Positions 7,955 through 17,064 of a stretch of 64,000 bases of DNA are shown piece after piece. The notes under the pieces are model-generated. The model saw only the letters and a program-made list of their open reading frames with translations. It was not told where the DNA came from and ran no database searches. The translations under genes were made by a program, and so were the position numbers. Each line of letters begins with the position of its first letter. The first letter of the stretch is position 1. The stretch comes from an uncultured Algibacter sp. (GTDB taxonomy: Bacteria > Bacteroidota > Bacteroidia > Flavobacteriales > Flavobacteriaceae), in assembly GCA_937958265.1 (NCBI GenBank), contig CALGNX010000003.1, positions 1 through 64,000 of the forward strand, in the 5' to 3' direction.

Positions 7955-9493
7955 TTAAAATGGCACTTCACTATCGTCGTTGTTAAAAGAACTTCCAAAG
8001 GCTTGGTCTGGACTTGCTTTAAAATTGTCTGCTTTAAAGTTATCATCATTAGCAGCAGCATTCATTTTTGAGTGAAATTCAAAAGGTGAATCAAAATCGT
8101 CAAGATTATCAAACTTACCTAAGTTACCAATAAACTTTAAGCGAATATTTTCTAAACCTCCATTACGGTGTTTTGCTATTATAAATTCAGCTTGACCCTC
8201 GGTAGGCGAACGTTCTTCATCATCCCATTCATCAATTTTATAGTATTCTGGTCTAAATATAAAACTTACAATATCGGCATCTTGTTCAATTGCTCCGGAT
8301 TCACGTAAATCTGATAATAAAGGACGCTTACTTCCACCACGGGTTTCTACCGCTCTCGATAATTGCGATAATGCTATTACCGGTATGGCAAGTTCTTTAG
8401 CTAATGCTTTCAAGTTTCTTGAAATCATAGATATTTCTTGTTCCCTATTTCCTCCATGATTGCTTCCCCCCGTCATTAACTGCAAATAATCTATCATGAT
8501 TAATTTAATACCGTGTTGAGACGATAAACGGCGTGCTTTGGCTCGCAAATCAAAAATAGAAAGTGATGGCGTATCATCTATAAACAAAGGTGCTTTTTCT
8601 AGACTTTTAACTTTAACATTTAATTGTTCCCATTCATGCTTTTCTAATTTACCTGTTCTTAATTTTTCTGAAGAAAGGCCTGTTTCGCTAGATATTAAAC
8701 GTGTAATTAATTGTACTGAGGCCATCTCTAAAGAGAAAAATGCTACTGGCTGGTTTTGATCTACAGCAATATTTCGGGCCATGGACAGTGTTAATGCGGT
8801 TTTACCCATACCTGGACGTGCCGCAATAATTATTAAATCTGAAGGCTGCCAACCAGAAGTTAGTTTGTCTAGTTTAGTAAAACCTGTAGGAATACCACTT
8901 AAACCTTCTTTATTAGAAATTTCTTCAATTTTCTTTTTGGCTTGTATAACTAATTCCTGGGCTGTTTCACTAGATTTTTTAATATTCCCTTGGGTGACTT
9001 CATATAATTTGGATTCCGCGGTATCCAGTAAATCAAAAACATCTTTAGTTTCATCGTAAGAATCTTCTATAATTTCGCTTGAAATTTTTATTAAGCTACG
9101 CTGAATAAATTTTTGAAGTATTATACGTGCATGAAATTCAATATGTGCAGAAGATGATACCTTTTGGGTTAATGAAATTAAATAAAAATCGCCACCTGAT
9201 TGTTCTAGTCTTGAGTTCTTTTTTAATTGTGTTGAAACGGTTAGTAAATCGACAGGTTCGCTATTTTCAAAAAGTTGAAAAATGGCTTCAAAAATATGCT
9301 GGTGCGATTCTTTATAGAATGCATCGGCACTTAAAATATCGATAACCTCGTCTACACCTTTTTTATCAACCATCATAGCGCCAAGCACAACCTCTTCTAA
9401 ATCCAGAGCTTGAGGTGGTACTTTTCCTTTTTCAAGATTAATAATTGAACTTTTATCAACTTTATAGCCTTGTAATTTGTTAGGTTGTTTCAT
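7955..9493 (-). CDS. dnaB: replicative DNA helicase DnaB
   Basis: This hexameric 5'-3' helicase unwinds DNA ahead of the replication fork. At 512 residues it is slightly longer than E. coli DnaB. The N-terminal helical domain begins with the conserved PPQALDLEEVVLGAMM (26-41), followed by a linker and the RecA-like ATPase. Walker A is ARPGMGKT (225-232), Walker B is IMIDYLQLM near 333, and then comes the DnaB-specific SQLSRAVETR and LSDLRESGAIEQDAD. The last ~40 residues are low-complexity and acidic. The start is ATG. No intein is present. It is flanked by unrelated genes on the same strand. Confidence 0.97.
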   Translation of the reverse strand: MKQPNKLQGYKVDKSSIINLEKGKVPPQALDLEEVVLGAMMVDKKGVDEVIDILSADAFYKESHQHIFEAIFQLFENSEPVDLLTVSTQLKKNSRLEQSGGDFYLISLTQKVSSSAHIEFHARIILQKFIQRSLIKISSEIIEDSYDETKDVFDLLDTAESKLYEVTQGNIKKSSETAQELVIQAKKKIEEISNKEGLSGIPTGFTKLDKLTSGWQPSDLIIIAARPGMGKTALTLSMARNIAVDQNQPVAFFSLEMASVQLITRLISSETGLSSEKLRTGKLEKHEWEQLNVKVKSLEKAPLFIDDTPSLSIFDLRAKARRLSSQHGIKLIMIDYLQLMTGGSNHGGNREQEISMISRNLKALAKELAIPVIALSQLSRAVETRGGSKRPLLSDLRESGAIEQDADIVSFIFRPEYYKIDEWDDEERSPTEGQAEFIIAKHRNGGLENIRLKFIGNLGKFDNLDDFDSPFEFHSKMNAAANDDNFKADNFKASPDQAFGSSFNNDDSEVPF

Positions 9494-9603
9494 AAATGCA
9501 AAAGTAATTAAAAAGAAGTATGTTGTGTAGCATAGTGCAATATGGATATTAACTATTTTATCACACTTTAATTGTTAGGAAATTAAAAAAAATATTAATT
9601 AGA

Positions 9604-9633
9604 ATAAAAAAGCCGAAGTAAAAACTTCAGCTT
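9604..9633 (-). terminator. rho-independent terminator after accA
   Basis: Read on the minus strand, AAGCTGAAGT and ACTTCGGCTT form a ten-base stem with one G-T wobble and a four-base loop, followed by a run of six T. It lies directly downstream of accA and ends its leftward transcript before dnaB. Confidence 0.75.
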
Positions 9634-9660
9634 ATATTATGGAAATTTATTTTATTTGCT

Positions 9661-10614
9661 TTAATCCTTGTAAACGCCCATTTGGCAGTATTTATCCATA
9701 CGTTGAGACACTAAATCTGATGTGGATAAATCTTGAAGGGCCTTTAAATTTTTAACAATAGCATCGCTAACAGATTTAAAGGTTTTTGCTCTATCTCTGT
9801 GGGCACCACCAAGTGGTTCTTTAATTATTGTATCTACTAATTTAAGCCTTTTCATATCAGTAGATGTAAGTTTTAAGGCTTCTGCGGCTTGTTCTTTATA
9901 TTCCCAACTGCGCCATAATATAGATGAGCAAGACTCTGGCGATATTACAGAATACCATGTGTTTTCTAACATCAAAACACGATCGCCAACACCTATTCCT
10001 AAAGCGCCTCCAGAAGCACCTTCACCTATAATGATAGTTATAATTGGTACTTTTAAACGCGTCATTTCCAATAGGTTTCTAGCAATAGCCTCACCTTGGC
10101 CACGTTCCTCGGCCTCGAGTCCTGGATATGCTCCAGGTGTATCCACTAATGTTACTACAGGAATACCGAATTTCTCTGCCGATTTCATTAAACGCAAAGC
10201 TTTTCTGTAACCTTCAGGATTAGCCATACCAAAGTTTCTATACTGGCGCATTTTAGTATTAATACCTTTTTGTTGGCCAATAAACATAAAACTTTGATCG
10301 CCAATTTTTCCCAAACCACCAATCATGGCCTTATCATCTTTAAAGTTTCTATCGCCGTGTAGCTCTAAAAAAGAGTTACCACAAATAGCTTTAATATAAT
10401 CTAATGTATAAGGGCGTTCTGGATGGCGAGATAATTGAACACGCTGCCATGGGGTTATGTTTTTATATATTTCCTTTTGAGTAGCAGATAATTTGGCCTC
10501 TATTTGTTTACAGGTCTCTGAAACATCGACTTCACTCTCATCACCAATAATTTTACACTTCTGTAACTGGTCTTCAAGTTCCTTTATTGGAAGTTCAAAT
10601 TCTAAGTATTCCAT
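9661..10614 (-). CDS. accA: acetyl-CoA carboxylase carboxyltransferase subunit alpha
   Basis: The alpha half of the carboxyltransferase that moves CO2 from carboxybiotin to acetyl-CoA, giving malonyl-CoA for fatty acid synthesis; it works with AccD. The 317 residues match the family. An N-terminal helical part (about 1-60) precedes the crotonase-like core with the [10 protein letters not shown] stretch. [20 protein letters not shown] and the oxyanion-hole segment [15 protein letters not shown] are present, and the typical C-terminal LGGAHRD follows. accD and the biotin subunits are not in this window. The -7 promoter box proposed at 10653-10660 lies 39 bases upstream. Confidence 0.96.
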   Translation of the reverse strand: MEYLEFELPIKELEDQLQKCKIIGDESEVDVSETCKQIEAKLSATQKEIYKNITPWQRVQLSRHPERPYTLDYIKAICGNSFLELHGDRNFKDDKAMIGGLGKIGDQSFMFIGQQKGINTKMRQYRNFGMANPEGYRKALRLMKSAEKFGIPVVTLVDTPGAYPGLEAEERGQGEAIARNLLEMTRLKVPIITIIIGEGASGGALGIGVGDRVLMLENTWYSVISPESCSSILWRSWEYKEQAAEALKLTSTDMKRLKLVDTIIKEPLGGAHRDRAKTFKSVSDAIVKNLKALQDLSTSDLVSQRMDKYCQMGVYKD

Positions 10615-10652
10615 AAGAATTTATGTTTAGGCTAATAATTTTTGTTAGTGGG

Positions 10653-10660
10653 CAAATATA
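10653..10660 (-). promoter_or_regulatory. possible -7 box (TATATTTG) upstream of accA
   Basis: The minus strand reads TATATTTGCCC about 40 bases before the accA start, a good match to the Bacteroidota TAnnTTTG box. No TTG is found at the usual 19-21 base spacing upstream, so the site is only half supported. Confidence 0.35.
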
Positions 10661-10683
10661 AAAACTTTAATTTTGTTTGGGGG

Positions 10684-11580
10684 CTAAGATGCTCTTCTTT
10701 TTAAATTTTCCCTGTTTTTTATAAATGCATTTAAAAGTACAACACTAATTATTATAATTGCCCCGTAATAAAATGATAAACTCATTTTCTCTTTATCAGG
10801 AAATAAAACTACTGCCATAAAAATACCATAAACAGGCTCTAAATTATAGGATAACATTACGGTGTACGGGCTTATTGTTTTCATAATAGAGACAGATGCT
10901 ATAAAAGCATAAGCTGTACAAATAGATGCTAAAATAAAAATCCAGAATAAGTCTTGTTGGCTTAAAGTAAAAAAATCTGCATTAAACCCCTCGCCTAAAC
11001 ACATTATATAAAGGGATACAAAAATAACACCACTTAAAAATTCGTAAAAAGAAATAACGGAAGGCTTATGTGTTTTTAAAAAGCTACCATTAAGTACTGC
11101 GAATAATGCCGAAAAAAAAGCAGCTGAAAGACCTAAAAGAATCCCTGCCAAATATTGTATTTCACTTTGTGTAATTACAACTACTCCCAAAATTACAATG
11201 GCACCAAAAATAATTTCGTAACCAATAATTTTACGTTTAAATATTATTGGCTCTAAAAATGATGCAAAAAAAGCACCAGTAGAAAGCATGGCTAATGTAA
11301 TAGAAATATTAGAAGCATTGATCGCTCCAAAAAAGGTTATCCAATGTAAAGCTATTATTATACCAGTAAAAGCTAACTTTAAAAAAGATATAAAATTTAT
11401 TTTTAATGAAATACCTGATATTTTTATGTACAAAAACATAAGAACAGTTGCAATGCACATTCTAAACCAAACTAATGGTATCGCTTTTATTGTAACAAGC
11501 GCTCCTAAAATAGCTGTAAAACCAGCAATAAACACCAAGACATGGAGGTGTAGATAATTTTTAAATTTATCGTTTTGCAT
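10684..11580 (-). CDS. DMT-superfamily (EamA) permease
   Basis: A 298-residue integral membrane protein with about ten hydrophobic segments arranged as two repeated EamA halves, the layout of the drug/metabolite transporter superfamily. Members export amino acids, nucleosides or other metabolites; the substrate here cannot be inferred. Visible family features are the glycine-rich helix ends, a conserved proline-glutamate (SFLEPIIF) after the fourth helix, and the matching NLEPVYGI in the second half. The C-terminus is basic (KNRENLKRR), consistent with a cytoplasmic tail. The start overlaps the end of the upstream LptF/G-like gene by 14 bases, so the two are probably co-transcribed and coupled in translation. 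Confidence 0.85.
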   Translation of the reverse strand: MQNDKFKNYLHLHVLVFIAGFTAILGALVTIKAIPLVWFRMCIATVLMFLYIKISGISLKINFISFLKLAFTGIIIALHWITFFGAINASNISITLAMLSTGAFFASFLEPIIFKRKIIGYEIIFGAIVILGVVVITQSEIQYLAGILLGLSAAFFSALFAVLNGSFLKTHKPSVISFYEFLSGVIFVSLYIMCLGEGFNADFFTLSQQDLFWIFILASICTAYAFIASVSIMKTISPYTVMLSYNLEPVYGIFMAVVLFPDKEKMSLSFYYGAIIIISVVLLNAFIKNRENLKRRAS

Positions 11581-12637
11581 TATATAGCATATAGGCCGCT
11601 AGAATACCGAAAAGAATATTAGGAAACCAAACAGCGATGATAGGGTTAAAATCTGATTGCTCTGCCATGACACCAAAAATTTTATCGAAAAATACAAATA
11701 CCATAGCAACACATATACCAATTGCTAAATTAACCCCCATTCCTCCTCTTCGTTTTTGAGATGATACTGCTACAGCAATAATTGTTAAAATAAATATAGA
11801 TATTGGTAAACTCCATTTTCTGTATAACACTAGCTTAAAACGCCCCACGTTAGAAGATCCTCTAGCTTCTTCCTTTGCTATAAATTCTTTTAAATCCCCA
11901 TACATTTTAGTTTCGGCTGCATATATTACAGGAATTAAATCATCCACCTTAAAAGAAAACAGCGTATCCTTTCTTCTTAATATTTCTAACTTATCCTCAT
12001 GCTCCCCAATATCTCTTTTAACATAATTAAGCAATCTATAAATAGTATCTTTTTCAATAAACTTTATACTACTTGCTGTTATTTTGTAGGCAAGTTTATT
12101 ACCATTAAAATGTTCTAAAGTAAAATTATTACCAGAATTATTATTAAAATTACTAGCATAAATAATTTCATTATCATTTATTTGCCTGAATACGTTTTTA
12201 CTATCGACAACCTTTCTTCCTTTTTTTAAATACTTGTATGTAAAATCGTTAAATCCTTTACTCGCTTTTGGCGCTAAAAATAAACCAAGTATTATTGAAA
12301 ATACAGCCACTAGGAACGCCCCCATCATGTAAGGCCTTAAAAACCTTGAAAAAGAAACACCCGAACTTAAAAAAGCAATGACTTCTGTATTGTTAGCTAA
12401 TTTTGATGTAAACCAAATTACAGAAATAAACAAAAACAACGGAAAAAGGAGATAACTAAAGTAAATTGTAAAATCCAATAAATACTGCATTAACTCTCCA
12501 AAAGGCACATCGTTTTCCAGTATTTTGCCAATTTTTTCGGCAAGATGCACTGTTATCATTATTGGAATAAACAATAATAATAACATTGTAAATGTTAATA
12601 AATAACGTTTTAATATGTACCAATCTAGTATTTTCAT
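11567..12637 (-). CDS. LptF/LptG (YjgP/YjgQ) family permease
   Basis: A 356-residue inner-membrane protein of the type that pairs with the LptB ATPase to pull lipopolysaccharide from the inner membrane toward the Lpt bridge. It starts MKILDWYILKRYL, the family N-terminus. Three hydrophobic segments fall in the first ~120 residues, a periplasmic beta-jellyroll-like domain of roughly 150 residues follows (about 130-265), and three membrane segments end the protein. This is the canonical LptF/G topology. Bacteroidota often scatter these genes, and sequence alone does not tell F from G. The 3' end overlaps the DMT permease gene; tgt lies 58 bases upstream on the same strand. Confidence 0.87.
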   Translation of the reverse strand: MKILDWYILKRYLLTFTMLLLLFIPIMITVHLAEKIGKILENDVPFGELMQYLLDFTIYFSYLLFPLFLFISVIWFTSKLANNTEVIAFLSSGVSFSRFLRPYMMGAFLVAVFSIILGLFLAPKASKGFNDFTYKYLKKGRKVVDSKNVFRQINDNEIIYASNFNNNSGNNFTLEHFNGNKLAYKITASSIKFIEKDTIYRLLNYVKRDIGEHEDKLEILRRKDTLFSFKVDDLIPVIYAAETKMYGDLKEFIAKEEARGSSNVGRFKLVLYRKWSLPISIFILTIIAVAVSSQKRRGGMGVNLAIGICVAMVFVFFDKIFGVMAEQSDFNPIIAVWFPNILFGILAAYMLYNAKR

Positions 12638-12695
12638 TCTTTGCTAATCTCCCTATATAAAAAGTAATTATATCGTTTTAAATAACTACGTAATA

Positions 12696-13826
12696 TTACA
12701 ACCTATTATTCATTTGTTTTACCATTTTATCTTTCCAGATTCTAAAATCTCCCGCTAATATATGTTTTCTAGCCTCACGAGTCAACCACAAATAAAAGCC
12801 TAAATTATGTATGGTTGCTATTTGCTTGCCTAATAGTTCGTTTACTGTAAATAAATGCCTTAAATAGGCTTTACTGTATTCGGTATCCACAAAGGTTATA
12901 CCCATTTCGTCGATTGGAGAAAAATCGTCTGCCCATTTTAAATTTTTAATATTCATTTTTCCATACGCTGTAAACAGCATACCATTCCTTGCATTACGAG
13001 TTGGCATAACACAATCAAACATATCAACGCCTAAAGCTATATTTTCTAAAATATTTATTGGCGTACCAACACCCATCAAATATCTTGGCTTGTCTTCTGG
13101 TAAAATCGAGCAAACCACATCGGTCATGCCATACATTTCTTCTGCGGGCTCCCCAACAGACAAGCCACCAATAGCATTACCAACGGCGCCAGCGTTAGCT
13201 ATGTACTCGGCAGATTGTTTACGCAAATCTGTATATGTACTTCCTTGAACTATAGGAAAAAAAGCTTGGTTATAATCGTATTTTAGTGGTGTTTTTTCTA
13301 AATGATTAATACATCTATTTAACCAACGGTGCGTCATGTGCATAGAACGTTTTGCGTAATTATAATCACATGGATATGGGGTGCACTCATCAAAAGCCAT
13401 AATAATATCTGCACCTATACTACGTTGAATTTCCATAACATTTTCTGGTGTAAACATATGGTAACTACCATCGATATGGGACTTAAACTTTACACCTTCT
13501 TCCTTTATTTTGTTATTACCAGATAGTGAATACACCTGATAACCTCCAGAATCTGTTAAAATATTACGATCCCAATTCATAAATTTATGAAGTCCACCAG
13601 CTTTTTCAATAATATGCGTTTGTGGTCTTAAATACAAATGATACGTATTACCAAGTATAATATCCGGATTAATATCTTCCTTTAATTCGCGTTGATGCAC
13701 ACCTTTTACAGTAGCTACTGTACCTACAGGCATAAATATAGGCGTTTCTATAACACCATGATCTGTAGTTATTTTTCCTGCTCTTGCTTTGCTTTGAGCG
13801 TCCTTTGCTAGTAATTCAAATTTCAT
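12696..13826 (-). CDS. tgt: queuine/preQ1 tRNA-ribosyltransferase, lacking the zinc-site cysteines
   Basis: It exchanges guanine-34 for preQ1 in tRNAs with GUN anticodons, the first tRNA-bound step of queuosine synthesis. The TIM-barrel signatures are all present: ILTDSGGYQVYSLS with the catalytic aspartate, IMAFDECTPYP, GGLSVGEP, and the nucleophile region MFDCVMPTRNARNG. In most bacterial enzymes a CxCxxC zinc site then follows. Here the segment reads SPIDEMGITFVDTEYSKAYL, with no cysteine, although the histidine ligand (TIHNLGFYL) remains. I recall the same in other Flavobacteriia. The start is taken as ATG at 13826 (376 residues); a TTG three codons upstream is less likely. The gene heads the run tgt, LptF/G-like, DMT permease. 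Confidence 0.93.
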   Translation of the reverse strand: MKFELLAKDAQSKARAGKITTDHGVIETPIFMPVGTVATVKGVHQRELKEDINPDIILGNTYHLYLRPQTHIIEKAGGLHKFMNWDRNILTDSGGYQVYSLSGNNKIKEEGVKFKSHIDGSYHMFTPENVMEIQRSIGADIIMAFDECTPYPCDYNYAKRSMHMTHRWLNRCINHLEKTPLKYDYNQAFFPIVQGSTYTDLRKQSAEYIANAGAVGNAIGGLSVGEPAEEMYGMTDVVCSILPEDKPRYLMGVGTPINILENIALGVDMFDCVMPTRNARNGMLFTAYGKMNIKNLKWADDFSPIDEMGITFVDTEYSKAYLRHLFTVNELLGKQIATIHNLGFYLWLTREARKHILAGDFRIWKDKMVKQMNNRL

Positions 13827-13835
13827 TTTCTCCAA

Positions 13836-14140
13836 TATAAAGTGGTAAAGATAGATAATACGAAATTAAACGAGCCTATTAATTTAAACGTACAAGTTTT
13901 AACTTTCAAATTAAAAAAAAAAAAAAATACAAGTATCTAGAATCGCATTGCTTTTATTCTATAGAGGTATATACCATTAAAAATACTACTACAACCTTAT
14001 ATAAAGTAGTTTTTACGCTAAATACGACCTAAACCCGATTTATGTTTATTCACCCTAAAATAATATAATAAATATACTGTAGAGAAATATTTTAATTTAG
14101 CTAGCGTTTTACTTTATAAAGCTATTTAAATATTAAAATT
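13836..14140. other. divergent intergenic region with an A-tract
   Basis: Spacer between leftward tgt and the rightward outer-membrane protein gene. It contains an uninterrupted poly-A run of about 16 bases around 13912-13928 and is otherwise AT-rich, with no ORF. Promoters for both genes should lie here but are not clear-cut. Confidence 0.5.
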
Positions 14141-14734
14141 ATGAGAAATTTATTTTTTATTTTGTGTTTTGCCATATTTGTTCCGCTAGCGAATCATGCA
14201 CAAGTAAGCCAAGGGTTTGGACTAAAAGTAGGATTGAACTACAATACTAACGGGGATTATTTTAACACTGTTGAAATGAATACCACTAAACCTGAAAGGA
14301 ATACGGGATACCATGTTGGATTATTTGGAAAAATTGGCCAAGACATTTATTTTAGGCCTGAACTTATTTTCACCAATACAAAAAGTGACTACAATAGTGA
14401 TACTTTTGAAATGCAAAAACTAGATGCGCCGCTTTTAATAGGTTGTAACATTTTTGGACCTGTGAGCATATTGGCTGGCCCTACTTTACAATATATTTTA
14501 GATTCTGAATTTGAAGGTATCGCTATAGAGGATATTGAAAACAATTTCTCCGTTGGTTTAAACTTTGGAATTGGAATAAACTTTAAAAAAATAGGTATTG
14601 ATTTACGATACGAACGTGGGTTTAGCGACAACGAAGCTACTTTTATAGGCAAAAACACGATTTCTGCAGGAAGACTAGATTCTATAAATACAAGACCAGA
14701 GCAATTTATTTTAAGCTTATCGCTTTTGTTATAG
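14141..14734 (+). CDS. outer-membrane beta-barrel protein (porin-family, OmpA-like barrel)
   Basis: A 197-residue protein with a signal peptide (about 1-20, ending NHAQ) followed by alternating hydrophobic strands with glycine and aromatic residues, such as GFGLKVGLNYN, YHVGLFGKIG, FRPELIFTN, FGIGINFKKIGIDLRYERG and a final LSLSLLL. This is the pattern of an eight-stranded outer-membrane barrel (outer membrane protein beta-barrel domain, PorT/opacity-like), very common in Bacteroidota. No ligand or partner can be inferred. It stands alone on the plus strand and ends at a strong bidirectional terminator shared with the convergent FKBP lipoprotein gene. Confidence 0.8.
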   Translation: MRNLFFILCFAIFVPLANHAQVSQGFGLKVGLNYNTNGDYFNTVEMNTTKPERNTGYHVGLFGKIGQDIYFRPELIFTNTKSDYNSDTFEMQKLDAPLLIGCNIFGPVSILAGPTLQYILDSEFEGIAIEDIENNFSVGLNFGIGINFKKIGIDLRYERGFSDNEATFIGKNTISAGRLDSINTRPEQFILSLSLLL

Positions 14735-14750
14735 AGCACACACCGAAAAC

Positions 14751-14780
14751 AAAAAAATCGCACCATAGCGCGATTTTTTT
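14751..14780. terminator. bidirectional terminator
   Basis: AAAAAAATCGC (14751-14761) is perfectly complementary to GCGATTTTTTT (14770-14780) with an eight-base loop. It has a T-run on both strands and separates two convergent genes. Confidence 0.85.
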
Positions 14781-14812
14781 ATTTTAGAATAATATTACTA
14801 AAGTACTACGAC

Positions 14813-15817
14813 TTATTCTACATCTAGATAATCTGGAATGGCATCACCATCGGTATCTATAAATGTTATTACTGTTCCTGTAAAAGTGCCATCCTCCTCT
14901 TCCTTAATTTCATTTAAGAGTATTTGATTGCTTTCTAACGGGAGCATTCTTAGTATTTCTGGCGATGTTCTATTTTCTGTAGTTATTGTAATTTCTTCCT
15001 GTGTTGGTATACCATCGTTATCATCATCATTATCCAAATAATCAACCAAACCATCAGCATCGGTATCATCTTCTGAAATTCTGAAAAACTGGTTACCAGA
15101 AACATCCTCTAAATAAGACGGTATACCGTCGCTATCATGATCGTTCTCAAATGTACGCAATACTTCAAATTTAAAAATTAAAGGTACTACATCTAAATTG
15201 TTATTTGCTTGACTATATAGGTAGCCTAACCCTGCTGGTAAAAACATAACGCCAACACCAGGATTATTATAACCTATGGTACCATCTCCGTTATTTACAG
15301 CACTCTCTGCTGCATTAAATTGTGGTAAAATTAATTGCCAGCCTGTTATTAAACTCGTTAAATCTAATTGTGCGGGATTTGGGTTTAACCTACTATCAAA
15401 AACTGAATTACTTAGTAAATTTCTACCTTCGTAGGCTATTAAAATATTATCTGAGAAAGTAGGTGAATTTACCCCTTTACCTTGGCTAATTTTAAGTGTG
15501 TAGTATTTATAAGTTAAATTATTTAACTCAAGGGAGTCTACTTCCACTTTATCCATTAATAATGTACTTCCGGCTGGCGGCACAGTTGCTAAGCTATCCA
15601 ACTTGGTAATTGCTATTTTATTAAGACTTGGGTTAGTTTCTAATGCACTAGAATTATAGTAGTGTGTTTTTAAATAATTTACTATGGCAGTGCTGTTGTC
15701 TATTTCGTTTTGCTCAAAATCAAATGGTTCTGGACGTCTAAATTGATCGTCATCATTACAGGACGTAAATGCTAATATTACACTTAATATAAAAAAACTT
15801 ATTTTTCTTAAACTCAT
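14813..15817 (-). CDS. FKBP-type peptidyl-prolyl isomerase lipoprotein with calcium-binding repeats
   Basis: A 334-residue lipoprotein: the signal sequence ends AFTSC, with lipobox cysteine C20. The middle (about 100-225) resembles a diverged FKBP fold: NILIAYEGRNLLSNSVFDSR, TSLITGWQLILPQF, and GVMFLPAGLGY with YSQ, matching the usual speed/ipG strands. It is followed by aspartate-rich thrombospondin type-3-like repeats, DHDSDGIPSYLED, DTDADGLVDYLDNDDDNDGI and, at the very end, DTDGDAIPDYLD, which should bind calcium. It probably helps fold exported proteins in the periplasm. Flavobacterial gliding loci contain a related FKBP lipoprotein (GldI), but the calcium repeats and isolated position argue against calling this GldI. 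Confidence 0.82.
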   Translation of the reverse strand: MSLRKISFFILSVILAFTSCNDDDQFRRPEPFDFEQNEIDNSTAIVNYLKTHYYNSSALETNPSLNKIAITKLDSLATVPPAGSTLLMDKVEVDSLELNNLTYKYYTLKISQGKGVNSPTFSDNILIAYEGRNLLSNSVFDSRLNPNPAQLDLTSLITGWQLILPQFNAAESAVNNGDGTIGYNNPGVGVMFLPAGLGYLYSQANNNLDVVPLIFKFEVLRTFENDHDSDGIPSYLEDVSGNQFFRISEDDTDADGLVDYLDNDDDNDGIPTQEEITITTENRTSPEILRMLPLESNQILLNEIKEEEDGTFTGTVITFIDTDGDAIPDYLDVE

Positions 15818-15980
15818 TATTCCTTATTTTTGGTGGGGCAAGATACAATTTTAATAAATGCTTGCACAAAAATATTAAAGCGCTTTAAAAGAATAGGAAT
15901 TAAGCAAACAAATTTAAAAAACGGCATTCCAATCGTTTTAAAAGCCAACCTAATTTAGTTAATAGTAAAATTATAATGCT

Positions 15981-16364
15981 ATGCGTATTGATAAATTTTT
16001 ATGGTGTATTAGATATTACAAGACCCGAACTATTGCAACTACTGCATGTAAAAAAGGCCAAGTAAAAATAAATGATGATGTGGTTAAACCCAGCAGAGAG
16101 GTTTACCCGCTAGATGTTATAAAATTGAGGAAAGATCAAATAAATTACCAACTAAAGGTTAATGATATTCCTGCGAGTAGAGTTGGCGCTAAACTAGTGG
16201 ATATGTATAGAACAGATACCACACCTAAGGAGCAATTTGAGGCAAAAGAGCTATTAAAATACTCAAAAGATTATTACCGTAAAAAAGGTGTGGGCAGACC
16301 TACTAAAAAAGACAGGCGTGATATTGATGATTTTAATGAAGATTTTAATGATGAAAATGATTAG
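15981..16364 (+). CDS. S4-domain RNA-binding protein, Hsp15-like
   Basis: A 127-residue basic protein with an N-terminal S4 RNA-binding domain (about 1-60): MRIDKFLWCIRYYKTRTIA, KKGQVKINDDVVKPSREV. This is the pattern of Hsp15 (HslR), which rescues stalled 50S subunits carrying nascent chains. The second half (DTTPKEQFE, DYYRKKGVGRPTKKDRRDIDDF) is charged and typical of the family. The start ATG is close to the family N-terminus. It is followed by the dispersed element copy B and a phosphoribosyltransferase gene on the same strand. Confidence 0.85.
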   Translation: MRIDKFLWCIRYYKTRTIATTACKKGQVKINDDVVKPSREVYPLDVIKLRKDQINYQLKVNDIPASRVGAKLVDMYRTDTTPKEQFEAKELLKYSKDYYRKKGVGRPTKKDRRDIDDFNEDFNDEND

Positions 16365-16445
16365 TTTTATGGTCTATTTAATAAGCCTAGATGGCTTATT
16401 AAATAAAAAAATGCCTTTTTAAAATTTTTAAGTTTATAAACAAGC

Positions 16446-16532
16446 GCGTTAGGGATAGTAACGGAAAGCCCACAGCGACCTTTTGGGAGCGCGGACTTGT
16501 AGTGTATAGCCCGACCCTTTAGGGTAACGCCC
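16446..16532 (+). repeat. dispersed ~90-nt structured element, copy B
   Basis: It reads GCGTTAGGGAT, then GGAAAGCCCACAGC, GCGGACTTGTA, AGCCCGACCC and GGGTAACGCCC. GCGTTA and TAACGC can pair end to end. It lies 29 bases upstream of the phosphoribosyltransferase start, in the same orientation, so it is probably part of that mRNA's leader or ends just before it. Confidence 0.7.
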
Positions 16533-16560
16533 TAATTATTTTAATTTTACATATATAATT

Positions 16561-17064
16561 ATGATTACTAAGCATCACGTAATTCTTAACCATAACGAGA
16601 TTAACCATAAAATAAGACGTATTGCTTTTCAAATTTATGAAAGTAATGTTGATGAAAAAGAAGTAATTCTTGCTGGTATAGATAGGAATGGCTACATTTT
16701 TGCTGAAAAATTAAAAAGAGTGCTTGAAAACATTTCAGATATAGATGTTTTACTTTGTAGAGTGGTTGTTAACAAGAAAAGCCCTTGGCAAGCTATTGAA
16801 ACCTCCATGGATGAAGCTGTTTATAAAAATAAATCAATAGTACTTGTGGATGATGTTTTAAATTCTGGCACAACTTTAATTTATGGGGTTAAACATTTTT
16901 TGAATGTGCCGCTTAAAAAATTTAAAACTGCTGTTTTAGTAAACAGAAATCATAAAAAATACCCTGTAAAAGCAGATTTTAAGGGTATTTCTTTATCTAC
17001 TTCACTGCAGGAACATGTGGATGTTACTTTGGAAGGTCCAGTTTATCAGGTGGTTTTAAAATAA
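16561..17064 (+). CDS. PyrR-like phosphoribosyltransferase
   Basis: A 167-residue type I phosphoribosyltransferase. The PRPP-binding loop is VLVDDVLNSGTTL (about residues 98-110), with the paired acidic residues followed by the small-residue loop. The upstream VILAGIDRNGYIFAEKL supplies the pyrophosphate loop. Overall length and the order of the blocks resemble PyrR (uracil phosphoribosyltransferase/regulator) and related purine salvage enzymes, but no pyrimidine genes are nearby, so a specific base cannot be assigned. The copy-B dispersed element sits 29 bases before the ATG. The last nine bases overlap the 3' end of convergent aroK. Confidence 0.8.
   Translation: MITKHHVILNHNEINHKIRRIAFQIYESNVDEKEVILAGIDRNGYIFAEKLKRVLENISDIDVLLCRVVVNKKSPWQAIETSMDEAVYKNKSIVLVDDVLNSGTTLIYGVKHFLNVPLKKFKTAVLVNRNHKKYPVKADFKGISLSTSLQEHVDVTLEGPVYQVVLK

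Noticed and set aside
8538-9345. Plus-strand ORFs inside dnaB
   Set aside because: They lie wholly antisense to a well conserved gene and show no protein family features.
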